DNA of 64,000 nucleotides from Poecilobothrus nobilitatus (lineage: Eukaryota > Arthropoda > Insecta > Diptera > Dolichopodidae), in NCBI GenBank assembly GCA_947095535.1, contig OX352772.1, positions 313,544,018-313,608,017 of the forward strand, in the 5' to 3' direction. Below are positions 49,056 through 61,323 of the stretch, piece after piece. A program made the translations under genes and the position numbers. The notes under the pieces were generated by a model. It was not told the origin of the DNA. It was given only the letters and a program-made list of their open reading frames with translations, and ran no database searches. Numbering within the stretch: the stretch's first letter is position 1; every line of letters starts with the position of its first letter.

Positions 49056-50632
49056 TTATTATACCCGTACGATAGGATCGGGTATAATAAAATTACTCCT
49101 CCGTTTGTAACACCTCGAAATAAGCGAGCTAGATATACCTTCAAAAGTATGGATCGGATCAGAAAAAAATTCTAAGACTTTTGAGCCATGTCCGTCCGTC
49201 CTTCCGTCCGTCCGTCAGTACGCTAACTAAGAAAGCTAGAATCTTGAAATTTACACAAAATATTCTGGGAGTAATTTGTAGGTTCCCCATTTTTTTTGGT
49301 TCAGTTTGGACCAAACCTTAAGGTAGCTCTCGAACACCTAACTTTTAGATCCCCACATTTTTTTTGGAATAGAGCTATGAAATTTTAACAACTGATAGAT
49401 CTCACAAAAATATTAATTTTATTTTTAATAACTTTTTTTTGTAGCCCCACCCGTTACGGAGCTACAGCTCCCCAAAGGTTCAAAAAAGCTCTATATTTAA
49501 ATTGTTATAGCACAAGTTGTATAAGGTATATTTTCATTTTGAAAACGCCAAACGATTACTGTTTTTATTAGCTTTAAAAGTATATATACAATATATACAT
49601 ATTTGTAGCATACGGTGTCTTAATTTACCGTTATGCGAAACTCAAATTTTGCAAAATCCTTTAACCCTTCTATCTTCTAAACGGTTAAAGTTGGAAACTT
49701 GAAATTTTGACAGAAGTTAGATCTTTGAAAATAAGTATCAGTCATTTCAGAAATTTTTTTTGTATCCTCCCCGTTTAGGAGCTGTAAGGGGTCAAAAACT
49801 GAAAATTTCCTATTTTTAAACACCTGTAACTTGAACACCTGTTAAAATTTTTTTGAAGTAATACACAAAAATTAAAGCTTCAACATTATACTCTTATTTC
49901 TGTTAACAACTTTTTTTAATAATATAGGGTTACTTTATAATTGACGAAAGTGTTACTTGATTTTTTCAAATTTTCTAACAAATTTCTTTAACGAATTTTT
50001 TCCATTTTGTTTTACTCGATAATTTGAAATTGTTGAGGATATAATGCGTAGTACAAAAAAATGTAAAGAAATAAACAACATAACGGTTGCTTGAAGAATT
50101 TTTATTTATATGATATTGATATATATACATACTTACATATATAATATCATGTTTATTTACATATCATATATGTCACTAGTGAATGAATGATAAGAGTATA
50201 GATGTATATTATATAGCGTCGTATTTACATACATATTATGTATTTTATTGTACTTATAAGAAATTATTCTGTCAATGGAATATTTAAATATAATATAATA
50301 TAATATTTAAAATTATATTTACTATTTTGTACTAAGTAAATTTAATGTACATTTGCCGCTTAGTATTAACTGGTACTATAGAATATTTGAAAAAGTTTTG
50401 GATTGATAATCGTTATGTGGAAGGTTAAAATCTGCTTTTGAAGAACGTATAAACCTATAGTTTGAATATATGTACAACCCATAGTTCTAGAAATTATAAA
50501 ATTTACCCAAATTATTTTAAAATACTAAAATATTAAAAAAATAATATTGTAAGCAGAGTGACAGGCTGTGAACATACTAACGGTTCGTACGGGTATCTAA
50601 GAGTTGACAAAGGCAACTGTATTCTTCCTCGT
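49056..50632 (-). mobile_element. Helentron-like element, subfamily B, second long copy
   Basis: Closely similar along its length to 25,821-27,354. The hairpin TTATTATACCCG (49,056-49,067) with CGGGTATAATAA (49,079-49,090) is intact. The CCGT tract is shorter (about 49,190-49,217). The subterminal 'ttcgtacgggtatctaag' lies near 50,585 and the AACGAGGAAGAAT start is at the right edge. About 50 bp at 49,760-49,812 ('cctccccgtttaggagctg' region) is absent from the first copy but has a counterpart in subfamily A, so the first copy has a deletion. The 61-residue frame at 49,517 is a reading of the repeat. Confidence 0.75.
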
Positions 50633-50635
50633 TAA

Positions 50636-50750
50636 AATATATTTTTTGTATCTCTAAAGATGTAGAAATTTTAGTTAACAGACAGATGAATCAACAGAGT
50701 AAAATATGCAAATTTTTCAAAAAATTTTGAAATATGTGCTAAAAAATGCT
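50636..50750 (+). mobile_element. Helentron-like subfamily A 3' end fragment
   Basis: It contains 'tctctaaagatgtagaaa', 'gttaacagacagatgaatc' (worn ACGG tract), 'agagtaaaatatgc' and the tail 'aaatatgtgctaaaaa'. It directly abuts the B copy. Confidence 0.5.
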
Positions 50751-50923
50751 TAGTTTCTTTAAAATGATTTTTTAATAAATGTCAAAAACAAAAATAATAA
50801 AAGTAATAAAATCACAACAACTTTAGAATCAACTTTAAAATAAGAAAGTAGTTGGGTTATTTAGTTCTCTTGTTTTGTTTAATCCTGTAATCCCTCAAAG
50901 GAGCATATTTTTCACTAAATAAA

Positions 50924-52165
50924 AACAAGGTAGAATGTAAACCAACGGTTTTTAAAAGCGCACATTTCCAAAACTCAATACAAACTGTTTAGAATTCTGA
51001 CTTGCACAAAAATTTGAAAATTTCATGTAATAAGAAAGAACGTGAAAATAGGACATTTTTGAAATTTTGAGGGGCCGTAAGTCCGGAATCCTATATAACT
51101 AAGAGAAATCGTTAACACACATTAAAAGATATTATTGAACCTTTAATTTTCATGTCTTGCCGAAGAAAAATTTTCACTGGTGCCTAAGTTACAGTTGTCT
51201 AAAAATAACAAATTTTCAATTTTTGAGTCATAATAACTCTTAACTCTTAATTTCAGATTCCTGTCTAAAGGCGTGTCGGAGTTATGAAAAAAGAAATTTC
51301 ATGTAAAATGTGGTTTTCACATAACGGTAAATTTAAATAGTAAATTACAAAATATTGCATAATTTTGATATTGTTTTATGTAAATAATAAAATTTCTCGT
51401 CTTCTGGCGGTTTTAGATTGCAAAACTATTACGCAGAGCCTGAGATATATACTTCTGAAAGTGGGGCTTTTTCGCAATTTTGAAGAGCTGCAACTTTGAA
51501 ACCCTTTACAACTTAAACAAACCTTTAACACACGTAAGAATATATTACTGTAGCTTTAGTTTTCATATCTTGCAGAAAAATAAAATGTGTACAGGTTCCT
51601 AAGTTACAGGTGTTTAAAAATAGCAAATTTTCAATTTTTGAGCCCTAATACCTCATAAACAGGGGGTGGTCCAAAAAAAATTTCTGAGCAAACTTATACT
51701 AATTCTAAAAGTTTTTTCTTGCCTCAAAATTTCAAGCCTCTATCTAAAAGCGTGCCGAAGTTATGAAAGTAGAAAAATCATGCAAAATTTGGTTTTCACA
51801 TAACGGTAAATCTAAATACCAAATTTTAAAAACTTGTATAATTTTCATATTAATTTACAAAGTTAAAAAAAACCTGTCGAATGACGTTTTCAGATTGAAA
51901 AAATCTTAAGCAATACATAAGATATATGCATTTAAATAAAAATAGGACTTTTTCAAAGTTTGAGGGGCTGTAGCTCCGTAATGGATGGGGCTACATGAAA
52001 AAGTTGTTCCACAAATTTTTTTTTTTTATGAGACCTACCCATGGTTAAAATTGTTTTTCTCTATCTTTAACAGTGTAGAAGTTTTGTAAACAGACGGACG
52101 GTCGGACGGACGGACAGAGTGAAACTAATAAGAACATTTTTTCAAAATTTTTTTGGAAATGTGTT
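50924..52165 (+). mobile_element. Helentron-like element, subfamily A, two-unit copy
   Basis: Start AACAAGGTAGAATGTAAACC. Two forms of the internal unit begin near 51,117 and 51,529, the first shortened by an internal deletion. Core words include 'ttcacataacggtaaattt', 'gaatgacgttttcagattg' and 'ggctgtagctccgtaatgg'. An ACGG tract at about 52,094-52,117 precedes the tail 'ggaaatgtgttatt', where the last base of the hairpin stem has changed. Confidence 0.7.
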
Positions 52166-52948
52166 ATTAACTTAATTAATCCTAAAGACTTTTTAAATAA
52201 ATTCTAATTTTAAAATACGATGTCCAGCTATTAAAAGTAAAATAAATATTTTCTTTTCTACAGTTGAATATTTAATTAAATATTTTATATTGCAATATGA
52301 TTTAATTGTTATTATATGGTTACCTGAATAATTACAACTGCAATACAACTACAATATTAATACTACAACTGAAGGAAAAAAAAATGAAAGCGCTATGAAA
52401 GCACGCGCTTCAAAATCACGATTTTGACACACGAGGTTTTTAGAAGCGAGATTTTAAGACACAACACAAAAAGAAACAATAGAATTTATTAATAAATTCA
52501 TCTGGTTAACATTAGATTAAATTCTTCTTTAAAAAAAAACATTTTAATAAAATAATGCAACATAAAAGAATATAATTAGTTAATGTAAAAAGGAAATCTT
52601 TACAAGTGTTTTTTATTTTCAAAAAATCGAAAAGCGTAAATCTCTAAACTTTAATCAAATAAGAAAGTATAGTTAAACCCAAACTAAACAAACTTTAGTA
52701 AAAATTACAAATAAAAATTACTGATCAAATTAAAAATATAAAATAAGAAGATAATATTAAAAAAAAATAACAATCTAAAAAAACTTATAAAAGTATTCTT
52801 AAGTATCTCTGCTTTATTTGCTTTGATTTATTTTTTTTTTTCTTTCTTTTTATGGTGCGTTGCATTTTTTATTTCATGTCTATTGTACACAAAAGCATGA
52901 CAAACAATTTTAAAGTCTTTCTTTTATTCTTTAATTTCTAATAAAATA

Positions 52949-52979
<31 letters not shown>

Positions 52980-53518
52980 TCAATTATTTTGCATTTTCCA
53001 AAACTTGTAACTTTCGCTTTAAATCTGATTTGAATTGGTCTAAGCTTGATAAGCTTGTATAAAATAAAGGTGCCTCGCCATATTAAATCAATCAAAAAAA
53101 TTAATAGAAGCAAAAACAAAAAAAAAAAAAGTATTAACTTTAAGGTCTAATTCATTTAACATTCAAAGATTTAAATGCTTTTTTTCTGAGGGATTTTAAT
53201 TAAAAAAAAACCAAAGAAATGAAAAACAAAAAAAAAAATAATTTCAAATAAAAGTGAAAATTTGTCATTAACAGTGTCAAAAATTTAGAAAAATGGCGTT
53301 AAATTAATAAGAATAACCAAATCAACTCGCTTTTTTATTTTCAATAAATCATCAATAATAAATGGAATTAATATAATATTAAAATAAAATTTAAAATTTA
53401 ATGAACCCTAAAAAACCTTAAATTAAATTTTGTTTTTAATCTGTAAAGTGAATTTAAACCATTGATTGTCTAGTTGTATAGTTATTGAATACGATTGTGA
53501 AATATAAATATTATATTC
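52166..53518. other. AT-rich non-coding stretch
   Basis: A TA microsatellite at about 52,947-52,970 and homopolymer runs. The 62-residue minus frame at 52,931-53,119 is driven by the TA tract. No gene is supported. Confidence 0.5.
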
Positions 53519-53529
53519 GTGCGACATCT

Positions 53530-53731
53530 TTTTTTTTAATGCATTTCTCTGCCACATAAATGTGGGCAGGAAATTACACAGCCTTTCCTGTACAGACGTG
53601 GCTGTAAATGTCGTAATGGGTGGCGTAAGGGGGAATAACTATTACGACATGTGTGGGATTCGAACTCACACTCCCTCGGTATTTACAGCGTATTTTATAC
53701 GCTCTTACCAACTAGCCCACCAAGGCCCCCT
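53530..53731 (-). mobile_element. tRNA-derived SINE with target duplication
   Basis: On the minus strand the head near 53,730 carries the A box (complement of 'ccaactagcccaccaagg') and a B box (complement of 'gggattcgaac', 53,656-53,666). The body ends in the complement of 'gcatttctctgccacataaa', followed by a 9-10-bp poly(A) (T run at 53,529-53,538). The direct repeat GTGCG(A/C)CATCT flanks it (53,519-53,529 and 53,732-53,742) with one mismatch. The 65-residue forward frame at 53,562 is spurious. Confidence 0.8.
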
Positions 53732-53816
53732 GTGCGCCATCTATTATTCAATACTATAATTCTTTATTTATTTATTTTATATATTACGATATAGAATATT
53801 ATTATTATTACTAGAC

Positions 53817-53892
53817 CGTTATTTGAGCAGACCGGGATTTGAACCCAAGAAGAATGAAAATTTAGCGACTTAACCACTCCGCTACTGGTCAG
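53817..53892 (-). repeat. tRNA-like (pol III) repeat, different family
   Basis: The minus strand has an A box GTAGCGGAGTGGTTAA and a B box GGTTCAAATCCC (complement near 53,833-53,845). The anticodon and acceptor arms do not pair properly, so it is not called a tRNA gene. It lies 85 bp from the SINE but has a different sequence. Confidence 0.45.
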
Positions 53893-55488
53893 GTAAGTGC
53901 CTTTATGGCAATATGAAAAACATATTTTGCAAATATTTTATCATTATAGAAGTAAATTTAAGTTTGATAAGCAAATGTAAGCTTAAGCTGTTTATTAAAA
54001 GAACAAAGAGATTTTAAGAAAAAGGCTTGTATCTGCTCAAGTTTTAAAAGATTTTCATTACTAAAATAAGAGATGTATTTGTATTACTGATTTGACTGTT
54101 ATTAATAAAAAATGAAAACATTTTCTATCTGAAAACTAATTAAAACAAAAACCGAAAACTCATAGTATATTCAACAGCCTTTTTATTGATATTTTTATAA
54201 GTTATAAAATAAAGTTTATAAAATAAATTTAAGTATGAATAAATATGAACTAAAAAGACTGTTAAATATACTACAAGTTTTGGGCTACCCCTAGTTTAGC
54301 GGCTTTTTCAATAACAATGTAAACACATGTTTAAAAACAACCATTATTCGTTACTGTTTAAATTAATAATAGAGATTTAATACAAGATACTATTTTCTTG
54401 CAAAAGAAAAAAAATCCCCCGTGGAGAAGCACTAATTTGGTTTAGGAATGTATCTCCTCATCTATCTTTAGGGGGTGAAAGATGAAAACTGGTCCGTTTT
54501 TGAAAGGTTCTAACATACTCTACCAAATTTTTAAGTTTAAAGAGTGTATCTTAAAATCTCTTGATGTTATCACAATTTTAATTTAGAGCCCTAATAGTAG
54601 GACTAGAACCCACCGAAATTTCCAGTCTCAAATTATTTTTGCATCAACTATAACGTAAGAGTAACATTTATACCAAATTTCATTCAAATCGTATAACAAT
54701 TAGGTACTATGTGCTCCAGAAAATAACATTCGTATTCGGATATTTTGAGGCTGATCCACTCAAACCACAGATTTCAAATTGTGTTTCCTGGTGCAGGAAA
54801 ATTTTATTAAAATCCGAGACTACAGTTTCCGACCTCAATGTTTTGTTCAGAGATCCGAATCATAACACTACTCTTTATACTAAATTTATATAACAAGTTG
54901 AAGTAATAACATGGACGCGGATGCGAAATTTTTAAAAAAACCTTCACAACAAAATTTTCGAAAATCCATCACAACACTCATAGTATTTTACAATACCAGT
55001 AAAATGTAAAGTCTTATAAAATTTTATGCAATCAAACTTTTGAAATTATACAAATATTTAATTAAAAACAAAATTTGAATTGTTTTTATAATTCTTTTTC
55101 TTAATTTCATTGCAGAAAAGTTTATTCAAATATTTTTTGAATTTGTGCTCCAAAATTTATTTATCTTTGCAGCAACATTTAAATAAATATGATTTCAGCA
55201 TACTTTTATTATAAAAGTGATTTTAACTGAACAAACTAAAAACAAGAAACCAAACAAAATTTTTTTTTCAATTTCTGAACAGTAAAATGATTTTAATTAA
55301 ACACCAACATTTGTGAGGTATTTTTGCATTTTGAGACAAGGTAATATAAAAAATAAAAGGAGCAATTTTTCAAAAGGTATTCTAGAAATTTGTCGGTAGT
55401 AAAATTTGTAATTTCAAATTTTTCAAAAAAAAATCTGTATTAAAAACTGTGTCTCTCTGTTTAATTTTAAGAAGGCCACATTTAATTA
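53893..55488. other. Mostly AT-rich, with a more complex patch
   Basis: At about 54,415-54,900 there is a less AT-rich patch with phrases such as 'accaaatttcattcaaatcg' and 'ccgacctcaatgttttg', of the sort found inside non-coding insect transposons. It was not matched to any other copy in this window. No gene is supported. Confidence 0.4.
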
Positions 55489-56313
55489 AACAAGGCAGAA
55501 TGTAAACCAACGGTTTTTAAAAGCGCACATTTCCAAAACTCAATACAAACTGTTTAGAATTGTGACTTGCACAAAAATTTGAAAATTTCATGTAATAAGA
55601 AAAAATGTGAAAATAGGACATTTTTGAAAATTTCAGGGGCCGTAATTCCGGAATGCTATATAACTAAGAAAAGCCGTTAACAAACGTGAAAATATATTAT
55701 TGAACCTTTAATTTTCATGTCTTGCCGAAGAAAACTTTTTACAGGTGCCTAAGTTACAGGTGTTTAAAAATAGCAAATTTTCAATTTTTAAGCCCTAATA
55801 GCTCATAAACAGGGGGTGGTCCAAAAAAAATTTCTGAGCAAACTTATACTAATTCTAAAAGTTCTTTCTTGCCTCAAAATTTCAAGCCTCTATCTAGAAG
55901 CGTACCGGAGTTATGAAAGTAGAAAAATCATGAAAAATTTGGTTTTCACATAACGGCAAATTTAAATACTAAATTTAAAAAAAATGTATAATTTTGATAT
56001 TAATTTACAAATATAAAAGGAATACCTGTCGAATGACGTTTTCAGATTGAAAATATCTTAAGCAAAACATAAGATATATGCATTTCAAAATAGGGCTTTT
56101 TCAAAGTTTGAAGGGCTGTAGCTCCGTAATGGGTGGGGCTACATGAAAAGGTTGTTCCACAAAATTATTTTTTTTATGAGACCTACCCATGGTTAAAAAT
56201 TTTTTTCTCTATCTTTAACTGTGTAGAAGATTTGTAAACAGACGGACGGACGGACGGACGGACAGAGTGAAACTAATAAGCATATTTTTTAAAAATTTTT
56301 TTTGAAATGTGCT
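55489..56313 (+). mobile_element. Helentron-like element, subfamily A, single-unit copy
   Basis: Start AACAAGGCAGAATGTAAACC, subterminal 'gcgcacatttccaaaac', one internal unit only, an ACGG tract (about 56,241-56,262), then 'agagtgaaactaataagcat' and the tail 'gaaatgtgctaaaaa'. About 825 bp, the shortest complete A copy. Confidence 0.75.
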
Positions 56314-59296
56314 AAAAACGCTATTTTCAAGTATAAAAATATATTGTTTTAAATCTAATTTGTTATCTTAACTTTAAAAAATTTGCGCAGGATGTTAAAA
56401 TGTCTAAAAAAAGGAAATTGTCAATTTTGAAACAGATTATTACAGTTTTCTGTATAAATATATCTATTTTACACTCACGGTTGCTCTTCTCAAAAAATCA
56501 GTTTTATCTTTAGGTTACTAAAATATTCGATACATATAACGAAAAATTTAAATACTGGTTTGGGAAAAAAATTATTCTTTTATTATTTAAAGCGGAAAAT
56601 TTCTTTGTTTAGAATTTACATGAAAATCAACTATGGGTACATAGAATATTTTTAGGAAGCTGGAATAAATTATAGACTGTATTGAGTATCACTTTGTCAA
56701 CCGTTTGCCACACGATACATCGTTAAAAGTTTTTTGTTTTAATGTTGCTAACAAAAAAGTTTTTTTTTTTGCGATTTACCTCCAATTTTTTAAATTAACT
56801 TTTAGTTTATCTCCTATGACAAATTTTCATTAAGTTATGATCACCCGTTCCTTATAATTTCGCTAAATAATTATGGCTATGTTAAATCAAGCCATTATGA
56901 CTGGTTGATTTTCTTTAAAAAAATGCGGTATACAATTTATATTCAATTTTCTAGACGAATTTTATAATCAAAAAGGATGTCCGTAACAAAAATTTATAAA
57001 GATCCGTTAACAAGTTCCCTAGCAAGAATTTGTTAAAAATTTTTTGGTTAATTGGATTTGACCCATAGAATTGAAGCTTTTGTTTTTAAAACTTTAAAGT
57101 AATTAGTTTGTTAAAAGCTTTGCATTTTTTAATAGTCAGACGTAAACGGTTTTGCCGCTGAAATTATAAGTTCACAGGAGCGTTTGCAGAAGCTCACAGG
57201 AGCGTTATGTCGTATTCAAATACGCTTGTAATAATTATTTCCATGACAAGCTTTAAGTTTTTTGCTTTTCCCTTTAATCTAATCAAAACAATTTACCAGA
57301 TTGATTTCAAAAATTTCATAATGGTTATTTCTTGTCGAAAAATTACGAATCATTTACCTATTCTGATACATTAATCCACCAATGTGTTTTTCTAAGTTTA
57401 TTGTTCTAGATTATTATCAATATAGATTGGATTTCATTAAACTACTGAGACATAAAATACTATGGAGTAATGTTATCCAGTAAATCTTGTTGTCCGGTAA
57501 GTATTCTTTCTTTTGACTTTGGATATTCTACGTACTCTCCTAAACAAAATTGTAACTTTATTGTTAAATACATTGTATTAAGGTTTTCAAAATATTTTCT
57601 GTCAAAATTCTTATTTCGACAGGATAACAAATTGAAATGGAAATTAAATTTTAATTAACCGAAGTTTAGTTTGAAAACTTAGCAATAAAAATAAACAAAT
57701 TCGAATTTTCCCAGAAAAATACTGGGTAAGAAGGCTTATATTATATTGTATAAAATAATTGTTTTATAACTTCAATTTGTTATGAGATCTTTCTATAGTT
57801 AAAAATACTTTACTTAAATAGGATGGAATTTTGGTAAACAACCAAACAATATACGGCAGACCGATTGAGCTAAACTAATAAGTGTATTTTTTTGAAGTGA
57901 TAAAAAATGGGTAAAAGGAGAAAAATATAAATGTATACATATGTATGTAGTTATAGCTATACAAACAAATATAAATATATAGTTATAACTTTCATAAAAC
58001 CGTCAATCCTATATAATTTACAGCGTCCATTTTCATTCCAATTTAAAAACAAACAAAAAAAAACCATTTTTTATTGGTCCATTTCCATTTCTAGTTAAAT
58101 TTTTTTTTTTTATGAAATTATTTTCTTCTTTCATGAAAATTTTTCTTGAAATTGAAAAATATTATTTTACAATTTCCCATGTTACAATAATTCTAAGAAC
58201 TGTGTGAAGTTATTTTAACTGTAAATTTTAACTGTTAATTATAACAAAAAACATCAGAAAAAAATCTGGACAAAAACTTTAATGATTGTAATTTTTTTGC
58301 CCTTCTAAAATGTTTAAAGACTTTTTAATTGCTTAATAAACTTTATACAATATTGTATAATAGGTATGTAAAAATCATTAAAGTATCCATTATGCAATTT
58401 TTTACCTAAAAACAATTAAAGATCAGAACTCTACCTAACATGAAGGTAATTAAAATTACCATAACAATATCAATTTAAAATAGTAAAAAAAAAAGTGGTT
58501 TGCGTTTATTAGATTAATGTAAATTTTAAGAAAAAGTATAGTAAAATTCATAAAGAACCTAAATAAAATATCATATGAAATACATATTGTTGTATCTTTG
58601 ACAAGCCTTTGAATGTTGACTTTTTATATCCTTGAACCCATCATACACTTTTGATTTATTTCTTTGTTAAGTAAAATTATTAACAATTCGAAATAAAAAT
58701 TGTGAAGGCCTCCGTAGTTAATAGTCGAAAGAAATACCTTTTAAAAAAAAAAAAGGGTTGAGAGAGATTAGATGCGTATAGTTGAATTTACAAAATTAAA
58801 ATTAAATTATTTAACATCTTAGCTGTTGCTCAAATCCCGTCAAATATAATTTAAAACAATCGTTTATGTAAACTTTCTTGTATACTCCGAAATTCTAAGG
58901 AGTTGTAATGTTAGACTCTTTATTTTTTTTTAATTCCTAAACATTTCATTCCTTTTCATATACTTATCATAGTGCTGCTGCCTTACTTACATTTTCATGT
59001 ACTTATTGCAACATACATAACGTAAATAAATTTGGTATCTGATGTAAAAATAACAATCCTAAATTTGTAAATAAATAATACCTCCCAAATGCATTTTAAA
59101 ATGGCAAGATACTTACAATAATTAATTTATTTAATTGAATCAATTTGTGAACTTAACCGTTTTAAAGAAAAATAATTATAAAGAACAAAAAAATAAACAG
59201 TTGTCAATTCATTACCCTATTAATTATTTTATTATCATTTGACAAATAAAATCATCCTTTTTTATTACAGTTTTTTGTCTCCTGTACCTTCAGTTT
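56314..59296. other. AT-rich non-coding stretch with a worn subfamily A tail
   Basis: At about 57,781-57,895 the order 'tatgagatctttctatag', 'ggtaaacaacc', 'agaccgattgagctaaac' and 'aataagtgtatttttt' mirrors an A-type 3' end without its microsatellite. At 57,173-57,222 'cacaggagcgtt' occurs twice. No gene is supported. Confidence 0.4.
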
Positions 59297-59796
59297 TTAG
59301 CACATTTAACAAAAAAATTTTAGATAAATTTACTTGCTCACTAATTGTACTTACTCTGTATAACTGTATGTCAATCTGTCCGTCTGCTTATAAAACTTTT
59401 CATCGTTTATAGAGCAATTAAATGTGAACCATGTATTAGGTCTCATAAAAATTAATATTGAGGTGCTATTTTTTTATGTTACGAAAAGAAACCCCTACCT
59501 GGTACCCCTACATAGAATATTAACTAGAAAATAGGAAAGGATAGAACAATAAAATAAGGAAATATTAAACTGAGAGTGGAACTGTAAGGAAACAAAATTT
59601 AAATTTATGTTTATATAAAACACTAATGTTGCAAAATTTTAGTTCCTCCTAATCTTCGGAACACTTTATATCATAACCATTAGTGGAGGAGAATTAGCAT
59701 AAGTTTCTGTACCTTCAGTTGAAGATCTCTAATATTATAAATTAAAAATTCGCTAGTTTTAGGCATTCTGTAATTTGCTCATTAGTGTAAATTATA

Positions 59797-61099
59797 ATGG
59801 GTGTTCAAAATTGATGTATCATTTTAATTTTAATAAAAAAAGACTTTTTTTTTGAAATATTAAATATATTTTTATTTTAATTTATTACAAATAGGTGCCG
59901 GTTAATAATGAAAAATTATGTCGGCCAAATGGCCCCCTCCACTACTTCGGTAGGCTTCCAATCTTTTACCAAAATTCTGAATCACGTTGTTCAATAAACT
60001 GTTCTCAATGGTTGAAATCTGCTCGATAATGTTGTTTTTAAGCTCTTGAATTGTTGTGGGATTATTGCTGTACACTTTCGATTTCACAAAACCCCACAAA
60101 AAAAATCCAACGGTGTCAAATCGCACGATCTTGGTAGCCACATCACTCCTCCTCTACGAGAAATAATGCGATCTTCGAACTTTTCCTTCAAAAGATCCAT
60201 TGTTTCTCTTGCTGTGTGACAAGTGGCACCGTCCTGTTGAAACCACATATTCTCTACGTCCAAATCATCAATTTCCCGCCACAAAAAGCTTCGGATCATC
60301 TCCCTGTAGCAGTTTCCATTGACCGTAATCGCATTTCCATTTGCGTTTTCAAAAAAATATGGTCCGATGATTCCTCCTGACCACAAACCACACCAAACCG
60401 TAACTTTTTGTGAATATACTGGTTGCTCTAAGATAATCCTTGGATTCTCTTCACCCCAAATGCGGAAATTCTGTTTATTGACGTAGCCATTGAGCTGCAA
60501 ATGAGCTTCGTCGGTGAAGATTATTTTGTTAAAAAAATTCTCATTTTCTTCTTGTTTTTCGATTGCCCAAGAAACGAATTGCCGACGTAATGCATAGTCA
60601 GTTGGTTTTAATTCTTGCGTCAGCTGGATCTTATAAGCCTTTAAATGAAGATCACGATGCAAAATGTTGAATAATGTGGATGGTTTGATGTTTAATTGCT
60701 GCGAACGATGACGAATGGAAGTTTTTGGATCTTCTTCAACACTTCTGCTCACAGCTGCTACATTCTCGGTTGAACGGCCACTACGTTGATAAATGTTGCC
60801 TCTGTTATCAAGAACAGATCCGGTTTCTAGAAATTTATCAACCATCAGCTTGATGGCACGATTTGTTGGAGCATTTTCTCTACCAAATTTTGTTCGAAAT
60901 TTGCTAATTACATCTTGAAAACTTTTACCATTTTCAAAAAATGTTGTAATAACAAAAACACGTTGTTCCTTCGTGTAACGTCCCACATTAACTAACCGGA
61001 ATGTATTTAGAATATACCTAAAGAAACCTCGTATAAAATTTTCAGGTAGAAAAAAAATGGCGGCAAAATCAAAATGATACCTCAATTTTGAACACCCTA
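59797..61099 (-). mobile_element. Mariner-type DNA transposon, nearly complete
   Basis: The element is 1,303 bp, flanked by TA on both sides (59,795-59,796 and 61,100-61,101). Left terminus ATGGGTGTTCAAAATTGATG; the right terminus, inverted, reads TAGGGTGTTCAAAATTGAGG. The match continues for about 30 bp ('gtatcatttt') with few mismatches. Length, TA duplication, short terminal repeats and a single transposase frame are all typical of the IS630-Tc1-mariner superfamily. Its transposase has one frameshift. Confidence 0.9.
59902..61085 (-). pseudogene. Mariner-like transposase with one frameshift
   Basis: DNA cut-and-paste transposase. A frame open through 333 codons has an N-terminal helix-turn-helix (about residues 36-96, starting RYTKEQRVFVITTFF; resembles DUF4817-type N termini of arthropod transposases), then SQQLNIKPSTLFNIL. 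The catalytic part has Asp at about 192 (FTDEAH), 285 (QQDGATCHT) and 327 (LTPLD). The last two are separated by 41 residues. The frame breaks in an A8 run at 60,098-60,105 (one base short of in-frame). The remaining C-terminal part (FFLWGFVKSK to HLADIIFHY) reads in the next frame to a stop at 59,902. No in-frame ATG precedes the helix-turn-helix, so the start is lost or unclear. The short indel could also be a sequencing error. Confidence 0.85.
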
Positions 61100-61323
61100 T
61101 AGTAATAAGTAAAATATCAAAATTAACTCTCTAATATTATATTTTTACATATTGTGTTAACAGCTTTTCCTCATTAGTCATTACATAGGGTTTGCCAAAG
61201 TGAATCTTCATTTTTCAAAATTTTTTCTCAAATAACAAATTCTATGAAATTTTGATGAAATTTTGATTGTCTTTTTAAAAATGTGCGACTTTAAATACCT
61301 TTGGTTTTATATACCATTCTTGT

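Larger units (their letters stand above)
59297..61323 (-). mobile_element. Helentron-like element, subfamily A, split by a mariner
   Basis: The 3' end lies at the left ('ttagcacattt', 'tctgtccgtctgcttataaa', 'ttaggtctcataaaaa'). The 5' end is at the right ('aaaaatgtgcgactttaaa', 'ataccattcttgttt', ending near 61,323). Removing the 1,303-bp mariner and its TA leaves about 720 bp, close to the single-unit copy. This fixes the order: A first, mariner later. Confidence 0.6.

Noticed and set aside
53817..53892. Possible tRNA gene
   Set aside because: A and B boxes are good, but acceptor and anticodon stems do not pair, so it is listed as a tRNA-like repeat.
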